Shown here piece by piece: positions 38,041 through 47,282 of a stretch of 64,000 nt of DNA (its first letter is position 1; each line of letters opens with the position of its first letter). The DNA lies in NCBI GenBank assembly GCA_963664285.2, contig CAXXNX010000068.1:1-64000 (forward strand), read 5' to 3'. A program made the position numbers and the translations under genes. This stretch comes from JAJCYL01 sp963664285. GTDB lineage: Bacteria; Bacteroidota; Bacteroidia; Cytophagales; Cyclobacteriaceae. Under the pieces are notes generated by a model that had not been told where the DNA came from, made no database searches, and was given only the letters and a program-made list of their open reading frames with translations.

Positions 38041-38111
38041 TTAAGGTAGTTGTAAATGAGGCGTGAAGTTATGAAAACCGATAAGGGCGACAAAACCGGA
38101 TAAGTAATTAC

Positions 38112-41048
38112 CTAATCATTTAGCGCTTCAAATAATATTTCAACTGGATGAAGTGCCTTCCGCCCTGTACCATCCATTATCTGTTGGCGGCAACTTGTGC
38201 CTGTGGCAGCAATTACGGTGTCAGCATCTGCTTCCCGAACTGCTGGAAATAGCACTAATTCACCAATCTTCATTGAAACGTTGTAGTGTTCTTTCTCATA
38301 ACCAAAAGACCCAGCCATACCGCAGCATCCGGAGGAGATGACTTCTACGGAATAGTTTGCCAGTGAACTTAGCAGCAACTCACTGAAATTGGTGCTGGAC
38401 AATGCTTTTTGGTGGCAATGCCCATGCAATTTTAACTTAGTAGACATAACCTTAAAGAGGTCCGATCCAATATTCCCTTTGTCCATTTCATTGACTAAGA
38501 ACTCATCAATTAAAAACGTCTGTTTGGCGATATTACGTGCGGACGCCTTTAAATCTTCAGGAACGATGTCGGGATATTCATCCCTGAAAGTCAAAATAGC
38601 TGAGGGTTCAATACCAATGAGAGGGGATTCGGTAGTAATAATGTCTTTGAAAATCTCAATATTTCTGATGGCAATCTTCCTGGCCGGTTCAAGTAAGCCT
38701 TTGGAAAACATGGTCCGTCCACTTTCCGGATGCTCAACAAATCGGACTTCATAACCGAGTCGGTCAAGCAAATGAATTGCAGTAATACCAATGTTGGTGT
38801 CGTTGTAGTTAGTGAATTCGTCACAGAAAAAGTAAAGACTTCCTTTTGCCTCAGTCGGATCGGTTTGGGGTTCAAAACTCTGTATCCAACTCCTTAACGT
38901 CTCTTTGTGCATTTTAGGAAATGATCGCTTCGCTGCTATGCCCATTATTCCCTTGGCAATTGCAGCAGTCGGCCCAAATCCCGTCAGGAAGTTGTATAGT
39001 CCGGGTATTTTAGCCGCCATAGCGCTGGACTTGTCGAAACCAGCAATCATTTTAGTTCTGAAAGGAACACCATTTGACTTATAATATTGATGCTGAAACT
39101 CCGCCTTGTATCGAGCCATATCAATGTTGGATGGGCACTCGGACTTACATCCTTTGCAACTGAGGCACAGGTCCATGACTTCCTTGATTTCCTCATGATC
39201 AAAACGATTCGATTTTTTGGAATGGGTCAACATTTCCCTTAGGACATTGGCTCTGGCTCTAGTAGTGTCTTTCTCGTCCTTTGTAGCCATGTAACTTGGA
39301 CACATAGTTCCGCCTGTCAAAATTGACTTTCTACAAGTACCGACTCCATTACATTTTTCAACTTCCCTAATAAATCCACCATTCTTACTGAAATCAAAAA
39401 TCGTGTCCAGTTCAGGTGTGTCCTGACCAGGTTCGTAGCGCAGGAATAAATTCATGGGAGGTGTATCAACAATTTTTCCAGGATTGAAAATATTGGTAGG
39501 GTCCCATGACTTTTTAATCCGTTTGAGCAACTCATAATTTTCCTCACCAATCATTTTGGGAATAAATTCTCCCCGCAGCCTACCATCACCATGCTCACCA
39601 CTTAACGATCCGTTATACTTCTTGACCAGATCAGCTGACTTCTCAGCGATAGTCCTGAACATCTCATTACCTTCCTTTATTTTAAGGTTGATCATTGGCC
39701 TCATGTGTAGTTCCCCGGTTCCTGCATGGGCGTAATACATGCAGGTCAGCTTATATTCCTTGAGAATGGCTTCAAATTCTTCTATATACTGGGGCAAATC
39801 GTCTGTGTCTACTGCTGTATCTTCAACAACTGGCACTGCTTTAGCATCACCAGGAATATTCCCCAGTAATCCCAACCCTGCCTTACGAAGAGACCATATC
39901 TTAGGCATGTCTTCGCCACGAAGTACTGGATAATGGTAGGCAAGTTCGGCTTCCTTCATTTCTGAGATCATTGCATCTATTGCCTCATTCAATTCCTCTT
40001 CCGTATCTCGTAATAGTTCGACAATCAGGATAACTTTGGGATCACCATCAACGAAGAACCTGTTTTGTCGTTGTTCAATATTTTCCTTTGTACACTCCAG
40101 AATATAGTGATCAATTAACTCACTCGCCGTTGGTTTGTACTTGAGAGCAATTACATTGGCTTTTAGCGAATCAATGATATCGCCAAAATGTAAGCAAGCC
40201 AATGCTCTTACGCCTTTTGGGATGGGCACAAGACTCAGTTTCGCTTCCACCAGGAAACCAAGCGTACCTTCAGAGCCCGCAAACAACCGACAAAGATTGA
40301 AATCATCACCTCCATTGTTGAATGGCTTGTGGTTAGCCAAAATATCAAGTGCATACCCTGTATTCCTTCTTGGGATGGTACTTTTAGGGTATTCTTTTGC
40401 TATTCGCTGCCTATTAGTCTCATCCGATAAAATGGCCTTAACCTCCCTGTATATATCCCGTTCTCTATCAGTGTCAGCCTGGCCATTGCACTTTCCTTCA
40501 AACTGATCGTCACTCAAGCGTTTCAATGTCACTTGATACCCATCACTAAGCACAATTTCTGCTTCCAACAGGTGCTCGCGTGTACTCCCATATATAATTG
40601 AATTCGAACCACAAGAGTTATTTCCTATCATACCTCCTATCATTGCTCGGCTAGCAGTAGATGTTTCAGGTCCAAATAGCATCCCATGCGGCATCAGATG
40701 CTTATTGAGATCATCCCGAATCACACCTGGTTGTACCCTTACCCATCTTTCATCAGCATTTATTTCTATAATCTGGTTGAAGTATTTAGATACATCAACC
40801 ACAATGCCATTTCCTACAACCTGACCCGCCAAAGAAGTACCAGCGGTTCGTGGAATCAATCCAATCGAGTGTGTATTGGCAAAGTCGATCAAGACTTTGA
40901 TATCATCAGTGTCTTTAGGAATAGCTACGGCCTCAGGTAATTCGCGATAGGCTGATGCGTCTGTTGCATAAAAACGACGTGTCCCTTCATCGAAGTGTAG
41001 TTCTCCCTTCAACGAATTCCTTAATTCCTCAAAGTACCTCTGCTCCAT
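38112..41048 (-). CDS. FAD-linked oxidase fused to Fe-S/CCG domains (D-2-hydroxyacid dehydrogenase-like)
   Basis: The 978-residue protein joins a GlcD-like FAD module to a GlcF-like module. The FAD-binding PP-loop region includes IPRTAGTSLAGQVVGNG and GGMIGNNSCGSNSIIYGS. The FAD-oxidase C-terminal domain contains YYAHAGTGELHMRPMINL and GSLSGEHGDGRLRGEF. Then come two cysteine clusters for 4Fe-4S centres (CNGVGTCRKS...MCPSY and CLSCKGCKSECPSNIDMARY). Last are CCG-type motifs (HGHCHQKAL, SSGCCGMAGSFGYEKEH). The layout is that of YdiJ-like proteins, some of which oxidise D-2-hydroxyglutarate or D-lactate and pass electrons to quinones. The exact substrate cannot be read here. Confidence 0.93.
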   Translation of the reverse strand: MEQRYFEELRNSLKGELHFDEGTRRFYATDASAYRELPEAVAIPKDTDDIKVLIDFANTHSIGLIPRTAGTSLAGQVVGNGIVVDVSKYFNQIIEINADERWVRVQPGVIRDDLNKHLMPHGMLFGPETSTASRAMIGGMIGNNSCGSNSIIYGSTREHLLEAEIVLSDGYQVTLKRLSDDQFEGKCNGQADTDRERDIYREVKAILSDETNRQRIAKEYPKSTIPRRNTGYALDILANHKPFNNGGDDFNLCRLFAGSEGTLGFLVEAKLSLVPIPKGVRALACLHFGDIIDSLKANVIALKYKPTASELIDHYILECTKENIEQRQNRFFVDGDPKVILIVELLRDTEEELNEAIDAMISEMKEAELAYHYPVLRGEDMPKIWSLRKAGLGLLGNIPGDAKAVPVVEDTAVDTDDLPQYIEEFEAILKEYKLTCMYYAHAGTGELHMRPMINLKIKEGNEMFRTIAEKSADLVKKYNGSLSGEHGDGRLRGEFIPKMIGEENYELLKRIKKSWDPTNIFNPGKIVDTPPMNLFLRYEPGQDTPELDTIFDFSKNGGFIREVEKCNGVGTCRKSILTGGTMCPSYMATKDEKDTTRARANVLREMLTHSKKSNRFDHEEIKEVMDLCLSCKGCKSECPSNIDMARYKAEFQHQYYKSNGVPFRTKMIAGFDKSSAMAAKIPGLYNFLTGFGPTAAIAKGIMGIAAKRSFPKMHKETLRSWIQSFEPQTDPTEAKGSLYFFCDEFTNYNDTNIGITAIHLLDRLGYEVRFVEHPESGRTMFSKGLLEPARKIAIRNIEIFKDIITTESPLIGIEPSAILTFRDEYPDIVPEDLKASARNIAKQTFLIDEFLVNEMDKGNIGSDLFKVMSTKLKLHGHCHQKALSSTNFSELLLSSLANYSVEVISSGCCGMAGSFGYEKEHYNVSMKIGELVLFPAVREADADTVIAATGTSCRQQIMDGTGRKALHPVEILFEALND

Positions 41049-41098
41049 GTATCAAATTTAATCCAAGATTGATCTTTTACCTCAAACCAAAATTTTAT

Positions 41099-41128
41099 TA
41101 AAAAAAAGCGATGAATTTCTCCATCGCT
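41099..41128 (-). terminator. Rho-independent terminator after rho
   Basis: On the minus strand AGCGATG pairs with CATCGCT around an 8-base loop and is followed by a run of eight T. It lies 25 bases past the rho stop codon and ends transcription of that gene before the oxidoreductase gene. Confidence 0.85.
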
Positions 41129-41152
41129 AATATTCTTAGGGAATTTTAATAA

Positions 41153-42817
41153 CTACCCATTCATAGATACCAGGAATTCTTCGTTGTTTCGTGTTCCTTT
41201 CATTTTTGAAAGCAAGAATTCCATGGCCTCTACGGGGTTCATGTCGGCCATGAATTTTCGTAGGATCCAAATCCTTGAAAGTGTCTCTTGATCCATTAGC
41301 AGCTCTTCCCTTCTTGTACCACTCCCCGGTACATCGATTGAAGGATAAACTCTTCTGTTCGACAGCTTACGATCCAGTAGTAATTCCATATTACCGGTAC
41401 CCTTGAATTCTTCAAAGATTACTTCATCCATCTTCGAACCGGTTTCGATCAGGGCTGTAGCTATAATAGTTAAAGAGCCACCGTTCTCAACATTCCTGGC
41501 AGCACCAAAAAATCGTTTGGGTTTATAGAGCGCATTAGCGTCCACACCACCAGAAAGGATTTTACCAGATGAAGGAATCACAGTGTTATGTGCCCTGGCT
41601 AACCTGGTAATGGAATCTAGGAGTATTACCACGTCATGACCACACTCAACCATTCTCTTGGCCTTCTCCAACGCAATGCCGGCAACTTTAACATGTCTTT
41701 CAGCCTGCTCATCGAAGGTGGACGATACTACCTCGGCATTCACGCTTCTGGCCATGTCCGTTACTTCTTCCGGTCTTTCATCAATTAGTAGTATGATAAG
41801 ATAAACTTCAGGATGATTGGCCGTAATTGCATTTGCGATTTCTTTTAGCAAAACCGTCTTACCAGTCTTAGGTTGGGCCACAATCATACCCCTTTGCCCT
41901 TTACCGATAGGTGAAAACAGATCAAGTATCCTGGTTGAATACTCATCCGGCTTGGTACTTAGATTTAATTTCTCTTCAGGAAAAAGTGGTGTCAGGAATT
42001 CAAATGCTACCCTGTCCCTGATTTCTTCAGTGGTCTTGCCATTCACTGAGCCTACTCTCAAAAGAGCAAAATACTTTTCACCTTCTTTTGGCGGACGTAT
42101 TTGACCCAATATGGTATCACCTGTTTTAAGTCCAAATAACTTAATCTGGGATGGCGACACATAAATATCATCCGGGCTAGCCAGGTAGTTATAATCAGAT
42201 GATCTAAGAAATCCATAACCATCCTGCATGATCTCGAGGACACCTTCGTTCTCAATTACACCATCAAAATCCTTGATGTCCTGGTTATAGTTTGATCTTT
42301 TATTTCTATATCCATTTTCCTGGTTTTCATTTCTGTCACCCCGGTCACGGCTCCTTCTATCAGGCCTTTCCCGACCTTCAATCTTAGGCGTCTCCCGTCC
42401 TTCATTATCGGAATCAATTGACCGTTCTTTTCCCTTAGAATCTCTTTTCCGAGAATCTTCTTTTTTATTGTCTTCTTTTTTGGGAGTTTCAACAGCTCCC
42501 CCTATACTGTCTAATTCGAGATTAAATGATTCCAGTAGTTCATCCGCAGATTTTTCAGTATCATCTGCATCTTTTTTTTCCTTAACTTTTGGTCTACTTC
42601 TTTTGGGTTTTTCAACCACTTCTTTTGCAACATTAGAATGACTCAGTTCATCCCTATGTTTTTCAATTTCTTCATCAGACATAGTGGCTTGTTGATCTAA
42701 TATTTTGTAAACTAAGTCACTCTTTGGGATTTTTTTTGGGTTCTTAATCCCGATCTTATCGGCAATCTCTCTAAGTTCTGAAAGCAGCCTTAAATTGAGG
42801 TCATCAATACTATACAT
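41153..42817 (-). CDS. rho: Transcription termination factor Rho with charged N-terminal insert
   Basis: Rho is the hexameric RNA helicase that ends transcription. The N-terminal helical domain (SIDDLNLRLLSELREIADKI) is followed by a highly charged low-complexity insert of about 110 residues (60-180) rich in Lys, Glu, Arg and Asp. Then comes the RNA-binding OB fold (GVLEIMQDGYGFLRSSDYNY), and the ATPase core with AQPKTGKTVLLKEIA (Walker A) and LLIDERPEEVTDM (Walker B). The secondary RNA site region includes KGTGNMELLLDRKL. The 554-residue length is longer than E. coli Rho because of the insert, a common feature in Bacteroidota. Confidence 0.97.
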   Translation of the reverse strand: MYSIDDLNLRLLSELREIADKIGIKNPKKIPKSDLVYKILDQQATMSDEEIEKHRDELSHSNVAKEVVEKPKRSRPKVKEKKDADDTEKSADELLESFNLELDSIGGAVETPKKEDNKKEDSRKRDSKGKERSIDSDNEGRETPKIEGRERPDRRSRDRGDRNENQENGYRNKRSNYNQDIKDFDGVIENEGVLEIMQDGYGFLRSSDYNYLASPDDIYVSPSQIKLFGLKTGDTILGQIRPPKEGEKYFALLRVGSVNGKTTEEIRDRVAFEFLTPLFPEEKLNLSTKPDEYSTRILDLFSPIGKGQRGMIVAQPKTGKTVLLKEIANAITANHPEVYLIILLIDERPEEVTDMARSVNAEVVSSTFDEQAERHVKVAGIALEKAKRMVECGHDVVILLDSITRLARAHNTVIPSSGKILSGGVDANALYKPKRFFGAARNVENGGSLTIIATALIETGSKMDEVIFEEFKGTGNMELLLDRKLSNRRVYPSIDVPGSGTRREELLMDQETLSRIWILRKFMADMNPVEAMEFLLSKMKGTRNNEEFLVSMNG

Positions 42818-43036
42818 AAAAATTTATTCGAAAATTCTGTTTTTAAAAACACTTAATGGGAAACTAAACGATAGGTTTTCTCTAAAAAGTAATATTAAGA
42901 TTGAAATAAGTGGATTGAGAGTTCGAGGTATAGCAACCCCAAGTGTCATAAAGAATGCACAATAATAGGCACTAGAAATCGTAAATCAAATTATTTTCAA
43001 TTCACAAACAATAATTTTTTAGGATTAGGTCGGGCT

Positions 43037-43071
43037 TGGCGCAGGTCATTAGCTATCAATCTTTACTTTTG
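43037..43071 (+). promoter_or_regulatory. Candidate Bacteroidota-type promoter for serS
   Basis: TACTTTTG at 43064-43071 fits the -7 consensus TAnnTTTG of the Bacteroidota primary sigma factor. TTG lies 24 bases upstream as a possible -33 element. The spacing to the serS ATG (43091) leaves a short leader. This is a pattern match only. Confidence 0.4.
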
Positions 43072-43090
43072 CAAGCTTAAAATTAACTTC

Positions 43091-44362
43091 ATGTTACAAG
43101 TACAGTTGATTGCGGATAATAGAGACCATTTCATTGAAGGTTTAACAAAGAGAGGAATTCCCAACCCTGGTGATTTACTGGACGAAGTAATAGTTATTGA
43201 TGAAAATAGAAGAAAAACACAAGGTGAGTTAGACAATGTCCTAAACGAGTCTAATAACCTTTCCAAACAAATTGGGATCTTAATGAAGGAGGGCAAGCGT
43301 CAAGAAGCAGAGAATGCTAAGCAAAACACCGCCCAACTCAAAGAAAGTAGCAAAAAACTAAATGATGCGTTAATCAACTTCAGTTCCCAATTAAAGGACA
43401 AATTATACCAAATACCAAACGTTCCTCATGCTTCCGTTCCGACTGGAAAATCCAGTGAGGACAACGAGATTCTCTATGAGACCAGTGATCTGCCACAACT
43501 TAGCCATGATACCTTGCCTCACTGGGAGTTAATAACAAAATATGACATCATTGATTTTGACTTGGGAAATAAAATTACCGGAGCCGGTTTTCCAGTTTAT
43601 AAAGCAAAAGGTGCTCGTCTTCAGCGAGCAATGGTAAATTATTTTCTGGACAAAGCATTTGAAAGTGGTTATACTGAAATACAGCCACCGATAGTAATAA
43701 ACGAGGATTCCGGATATAGCACCGGGCAATTACCCGACAAGGAAGGTCAAATGTATCAGTTAGTGGATACAAATCTTTTTTTAATACCTACTGCAGAAGT
43801 TCCAATTACCAACATTTATCGTGATACCATATTAAAGCCTGATGACTTGCCAATTAAAAATGTGGGTTTCACTCCATGCTTTCGCAGAGAGGCTGGTTCC
43901 TGGGGATCACACGTTAGAGGTCTCAACAGATTACATCAATTTGATAAAGTAGAAGTTGTCCAAATAACTGAACCACAAAAATCTTATGATACCTTGGACG
44001 AGATGGCTGATTACATCGAGTCACTAATTAAAAGCCTGGAATTGCCCTATCGAAAGCTTAGACTATGCGGAGGCGACCTTGGGTTTACTTCGGCGCTTAC
44101 TTATGACTTTGAGGTATACTCGGCAGCTCAAAAAAAATGGCTTGAAGTGAGTTCAGTAAGCAATTTCGAAACCTACCAGGCTAATCGTTTAAAATTGAGG
44201 TACAAGGATGAAAATAAAAAAACACATCTTCTCCATACATTGAATGGTAGCGCTTTGGCTTTGCCAAGAATTATTGCAGCAATTTTAGAGAATAATCAAC
44301 GAAATGATGGGATAAGAATACCTGAAGTATTAAGGAATTACACCGGGTTTAATTTGATATAA
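43091..44362 (+). CDS. serS: Seryl-tRNA synthetase
   Basis: The enzyme charges tRNA(Ser). An N-terminal coiled coil (about residues 35-100, including LDNVLNESNNLSKQIGILMK) contacts the tRNA. The class II core shows motif 2 in FTPCFRREAGSWGSHVRGL with HQFDKVEVV, and motif 3 in LNGSALALPRIIAAILENNQ. The 423-residue length is standard. It is divergent from rho and precedes a GNAT gene by 9 bases in the same direction. Confidence 0.97.
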   Translation: MLQVQLIADNRDHFIEGLTKRGIPNPGDLLDEVIVIDENRRKTQGELDNVLNESNNLSKQIGILMKEGKRQEAENAKQNTAQLKESSKKLNDALINFSSQLKDKLYQIPNVPHASVPTGKSSEDNEILYETSDLPQLSHDTLPHWELITKYDIIDFDLGNKITGAGFPVYKAKGARLQRAMVNYFLDKAFESGYTEIQPPIVINEDSGYSTGQLPDKEGQMYQLVDTNLFLIPTAEVPITNIYRDTILKPDDLPIKNVGFTPCFRREAGSWGSHVRGLNRLHQFDKVEVVQITEPQKSYDTLDEMADYIESLIKSLELPYRKLRLCGGDLGFTSALTYDFEVYSAAQKKWLEVSSVSNFETYQANRLKLRYKDENKKTHLLHTLNGSALALPRIIAAILENNQRNDGIRIPEVLRNYTGFNLI

Positions 44363-44371
44363 CCTAACTAT

Positions 44372-44818
44372 ATGGCTACAATTAGACCAGGAGAGAAAAA
44401 GGATCTCCCACAGGTGCTTAACCTGATTAAAGAACTTGCCGATTATGAGCATTGCCCAATCCAGGTCTCTAACACTGTAGAATCCATGGAAAAAGATGGT
44501 TTCGGCCCTGATCACATTTACGGCTTACTCGTGGCAGAAAAAGGGAATAAAATAGTTGGCTACTCCATCTATTATTATCGCTACTCAACCTGGAAAGGAA
44601 AGAGACTTTTCCTCGAAGACATATTGGTTACTAAAAAAGAGCGTGGCACCGGTGCTGGCAAGGAATTATTCGAACGAACCATTGACATTGCAAAGCAAGA
44701 AAATTGCACGGGAATGATGTGGCAAGTACTTGATTGGAATGAACCTGCGATCAACTTTTACAAAAAGTACAGTACAAAATTTGACGATAAATGGGTGAAT
44801 TGTCATATTGATTTTTGA
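44372..44818 (+). CDS. GNAT N-acetyltransferase, SSAT-like
   Basis: The 148-residue single-domain enzyme shows the GNAT core. The strand LFLEDILVTKKERGTGAG with KELFERTIDIAKQENC is the acetyl-CoA-binding loop and helix, and DWNEPAINFYKKYSTKFDDK is the C-terminal motif. The sequence resembles spermidine/spermine acetyltransferase-type proteins (N-terminus IRPGEKKDLPQVLNLIKELA). The likely acceptor is a small amine, but this is inference. It is probably co-transcribed with serS. Confidence 0.88.
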   Translation: MATIRPGEKKDLPQVLNLIKELADYEHCPIQVSNTVESMEKDGFGPDHIYGLLVAEKGNKIVGYSIYYYRYSTWKGKRLFLEDILVTKKERGTGAGKELFERTIDIAKQENCTGMMWQVLDWNEPAINFYKKYSTKFDDKWVNCHIDF

Positions 44819-45045
44819 TCAAAAAATGCTGTTAATTCACTAATTCTTTAGACATTCTTTGTTCAAAGAGTTAATGAAAACTGTGAGAGGGAAAAGAGTC
44901 ATTACTCCGAAACGGCCTTGCTTTGATCTGTATTCCCATTCAATGTTCCTGAATATTTCAAACATTAATTTTATTTTCCTGTAACCCTTATCTTGTAGCT
45001 CAGTTTCCCTTTTGATTTTGAAATTAGCTTGTAGAAAACCACCTA

Positions 45046-45601
45046 TTGGATTCATTAAGTGATAATGCCTTAATGCTCAAAGTCAAAGCCGGTGATACCG
45101 GTAAACTGAGCCTGCTCTACGAAAGACATAAAGGAAAGCTATTTGGCTTCTTTTATCGGCTGACATCTGATGGCCCATTGAGTGAAGATTTAGTCCAAAA
45201 TGTTTTCTACAGGTTGTTGAAATATCGTCATACCTATGCTGGCAAAGGTCAGTTTATGACTTGGCTTTACCATATGGTGAGAAAATGTCAACATTGATCA
45301 TTACAGAAAAAACAAAAGGATGAATTACCAGGAAGATATGCAGGAATGGGAAGGGAAATTCAAAGACGAGAAAGGTCCTGATCATGAGATGAATAGAAAC
45401 CAAGAGATCGATCTCCTGAATCTTGCCCTCAAGAAGCTGAACGACGACAAACGCGAAATCCTGGTATTGTCAAAATTTCAGGAATTGAAATATGAGGAAA
45501 TCGGTAGCATCCTTGATCTATCTGTAGCTGCCGTGAAAGTACGGGTACACCGCGCTATGAATAAATTGAAAACAGTTTATCAGTCACTTGAAACAATATA
45601 G
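45046..45601 (+). pseudogene. ECF-type RNA polymerase sigma factor, one frameshift
   Basis: Region 2 is encoded in the first frame (LLYERHKGKLFGFFYRLTSD, LSEDLVQNVFYRLLKYRHTY, MTWLYHMVRK). An extra A in the run at about 45283-45286 shifts the frame. With three A the sequence continues RNVNIDHYRKNKRMNYQEDM into region 4 (KREILVLSKFQELKYEEIGS and VAAVKVRVHRAMNKLK). The product would be about 185 residues. TTG at 45046 is the likely start. A single homopolymer indel may be an assembly error, and I suspect the gene is functional because the downstream operon is intact. Confidence 0.88.
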
Positions 45602-45603
45602 TC

Positions 45604-46398
45604 ATGAATAGAGAAGAGGCATCCGCATTATGGGTTGATTATATTCATAATGAATTGGGCGAAGAGAAAGCAAAAGAAATAACAGCTTTCCTTGAAGCCA
45701 ATCCTGAAGCCAGAGAGGAGTTTGCAGTCCTGGGATCTCTTTGGACCAAGATGGAAGACTTACCCGTCCCGGAACCATCCAGTCAGATGGACTTGAAATT
45801 CCAGGCAATGTTGAGTAGCTATGAAATGGCCCAATCAAAAAGATTTGATCTCGTAGCGTCGGTAAAAAGCCTTCTTCAACCAATGTTCGAATCAAAAATG
45901 GCATTGGCGTCAATAATGCTCTTGATTGGACTAGGAGTAGGTTACATCATCAATAGCGAAAATGCGACTAATAAGCAATTGACTAATCTGAATGCTGAGG
46001 TTTATGAAATGAAAAAGATGATGATGCTCACCTTACTGGAGCAACCCAGAGCCATGGACAGAATGAAAGCAGTTCAGATATCCAATGAAATCAAGGAACC
46101 GGATGAAAAAATCGTAGATGCTTTACTAAAGACTTTAAATAATGACCCAAATGTGAATGTAAGACTGGTCGCAGCTCAATCATTGGCTGGACTGGCGGAT
46201 AATCCAATAGTTAGGAGTGGTTTAATAAAATCAATTTCAAATCAAACCTCACCCGTGATCCAGAATACACTGGCTGACATTATGATAAGTTTAATGGAAA
46301 AGAATGCAGTGGGCGAATTCGAAAAACTGTTACAGCAACAAAACCTGGATACGCTGGTGAAGGAGAAAATCAAAACCACACTTGAAACTTTAATTTAA
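45604..46398 (+). CDS. Anti-sigma-like membrane protein with HEAT repeats
   Basis: The 264-residue protein starts 3 bases after the sigma gene. The N-terminus (WVDYIHNELGEEKAKEITAF) resembles the cytoplasmic part of anti-sigma factors but lacks the His-Cys-Cys zinc motif. A membrane segment lies at about residues 99-118 (MALASIMLLIGLGVGYIIN). The periplasmic part has two HEAT-like helical repeats (VDALLKTLNNDPNVNVRLVA and onward). Position and topology suggest it restrains the sigma factor and senses an envelope signal. This role is inferred. Confidence 0.75.
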   Translation: MNREEASALWVDYIHNELGEEKAKEITAFLEANPEAREEFAVLGSLWTKMEDLPVPEPSSQMDLKFQAMLSSYEMAQSKRFDLVASVKSLLQPMFESKMALASIMLLIGLGVGYIINSENATNKQLTNLNAEVYEMKKMMMLTLLEQPRAMDRMKAVQISNEIKEPDEKIVDALLKTLNNDPNVNVRLVAAQSLAGLADNPIVRSGLIKSISNQTSPVIQNTLADIMISLMEKNAVGEFEKLLQQQNLDTLVKEKIKTTLETLI

Positions 46399-46405
46399 AC
46401 TCAAA

Positions 46406-47257
46406 ATGAAAAAACTAATCACATTATTAACTATAGCAATAATTGCATCGTCAGCGATGGGGCAAGGCTATCAAACAATTGAACAGAATGAAGTAACTAT
46501 TGGTGTACCTCATAACGATGGAATACTGGCAGTACTTAACATTAATGGACAGGTTAGTGTAAAAGGCACTAATCGTAGCGACATTTTGATTAAGTACAAA
46601 CTTAAAGCCAAACCAAAATCCGTGAGAGGCATAGATCGAGCTAAAGAGGATCTGAGTTTTGATATCAGCAAACTTGGGGATTCGGTAGCTGTAGCTCTGA
46701 ATGGACCATTTGTTAATTACTACCGCGGAAGACAACATGTCAACATTAATAGCAATGATTTAGATTATTGGTTCATCTGCAACATTGACTTGGAAGTTCC
46801 TACCAATATCAATTTGGAAGTCGCCACCATCAATGATGGCAATGTGGAAATTAAAAATATCACCGGTTCGGTAATTGCAGATAATGTTAATGGTGATGTA
46901 TCCATCAATAAGATGAATGGACAAGTGATTACAGAAACTGTCAATGGAGACATTCGTATCGATTTCCAGAGCAATCCAGGCGATGGATCTAATTTCCGAA
47001 CGATCAATGGAAATATTAGAACTAATGTCCCTAAGGATTTATCTGCGAATATTTCATTTAAAAGTATGAACGGTGAGTTCTACACAGATTTTGATTATCT
47101 GACTGGAGAAACGGGCCGCGTAGTCAAGGACGCCAGCAATAAACGTGGTATCCAATATAAGATTGAGCAAATAACCAAAGTTAAAATCGGCTCGGGCAAG
47201 TCATCGCTTTTTTATGAGACTCTAAACGGTGATATGTTTTTAAGAAAACTCAACTAA
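46406..47257 (+). CDS. Exported DUF4097-type beta-helix protein, first of two
   Basis: A signal peptide ends at about residue 20 (SSAMGQ). The rest is a repetitive beta structure with recurring asparagine-glycine turns: VNGDVSINKMNGQVI, TVNGDIRIDF and TINGNIRTNV, as in DUF4097 putative adhesins. The last strand ends LNGDMFLRKLN. The gene follows the anti-sigma-like gene by 7 bases and precedes a paralogue, forming a four-gene transcript with the sigma factor. A role as a surface or periplasmic target of the regulon is inferred. Confidence 0.85.
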   Translation: MKKLITLLTIAIIASSAMGQGYQTIEQNEVTIGVPHNDGILAVLNINGQVSVKGTNRSDILIKYKLKAKPKSVRGIDRAKEDLSFDISKLGDSVAVALNGPFVNYYRGRQHVNINSNDLDYWFICNIDLEVPTNINLEVATINDGNVEIKNITGSVIADNVNGDVSINKMNGQVITETVNGDIRIDFQSNPGDGSNFRTINGNIRTNVPKDLSANISFKSMNGEFYTDFDYLTGETGRVVKDASNKRGIQYKIEQITKVKIGSGKSSLFYETLNGDMFLRKLN

Positions 47258-47282
47258 TTACGCCTCAAATAAATTAAATAAC

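Noticed and set aside
44840..45055. 71-codon minus-strand frame before the sigma gene
   Set aside because: It overlaps the sigma gene start, has no recognisable features and lies where the sigma promoter is expected.
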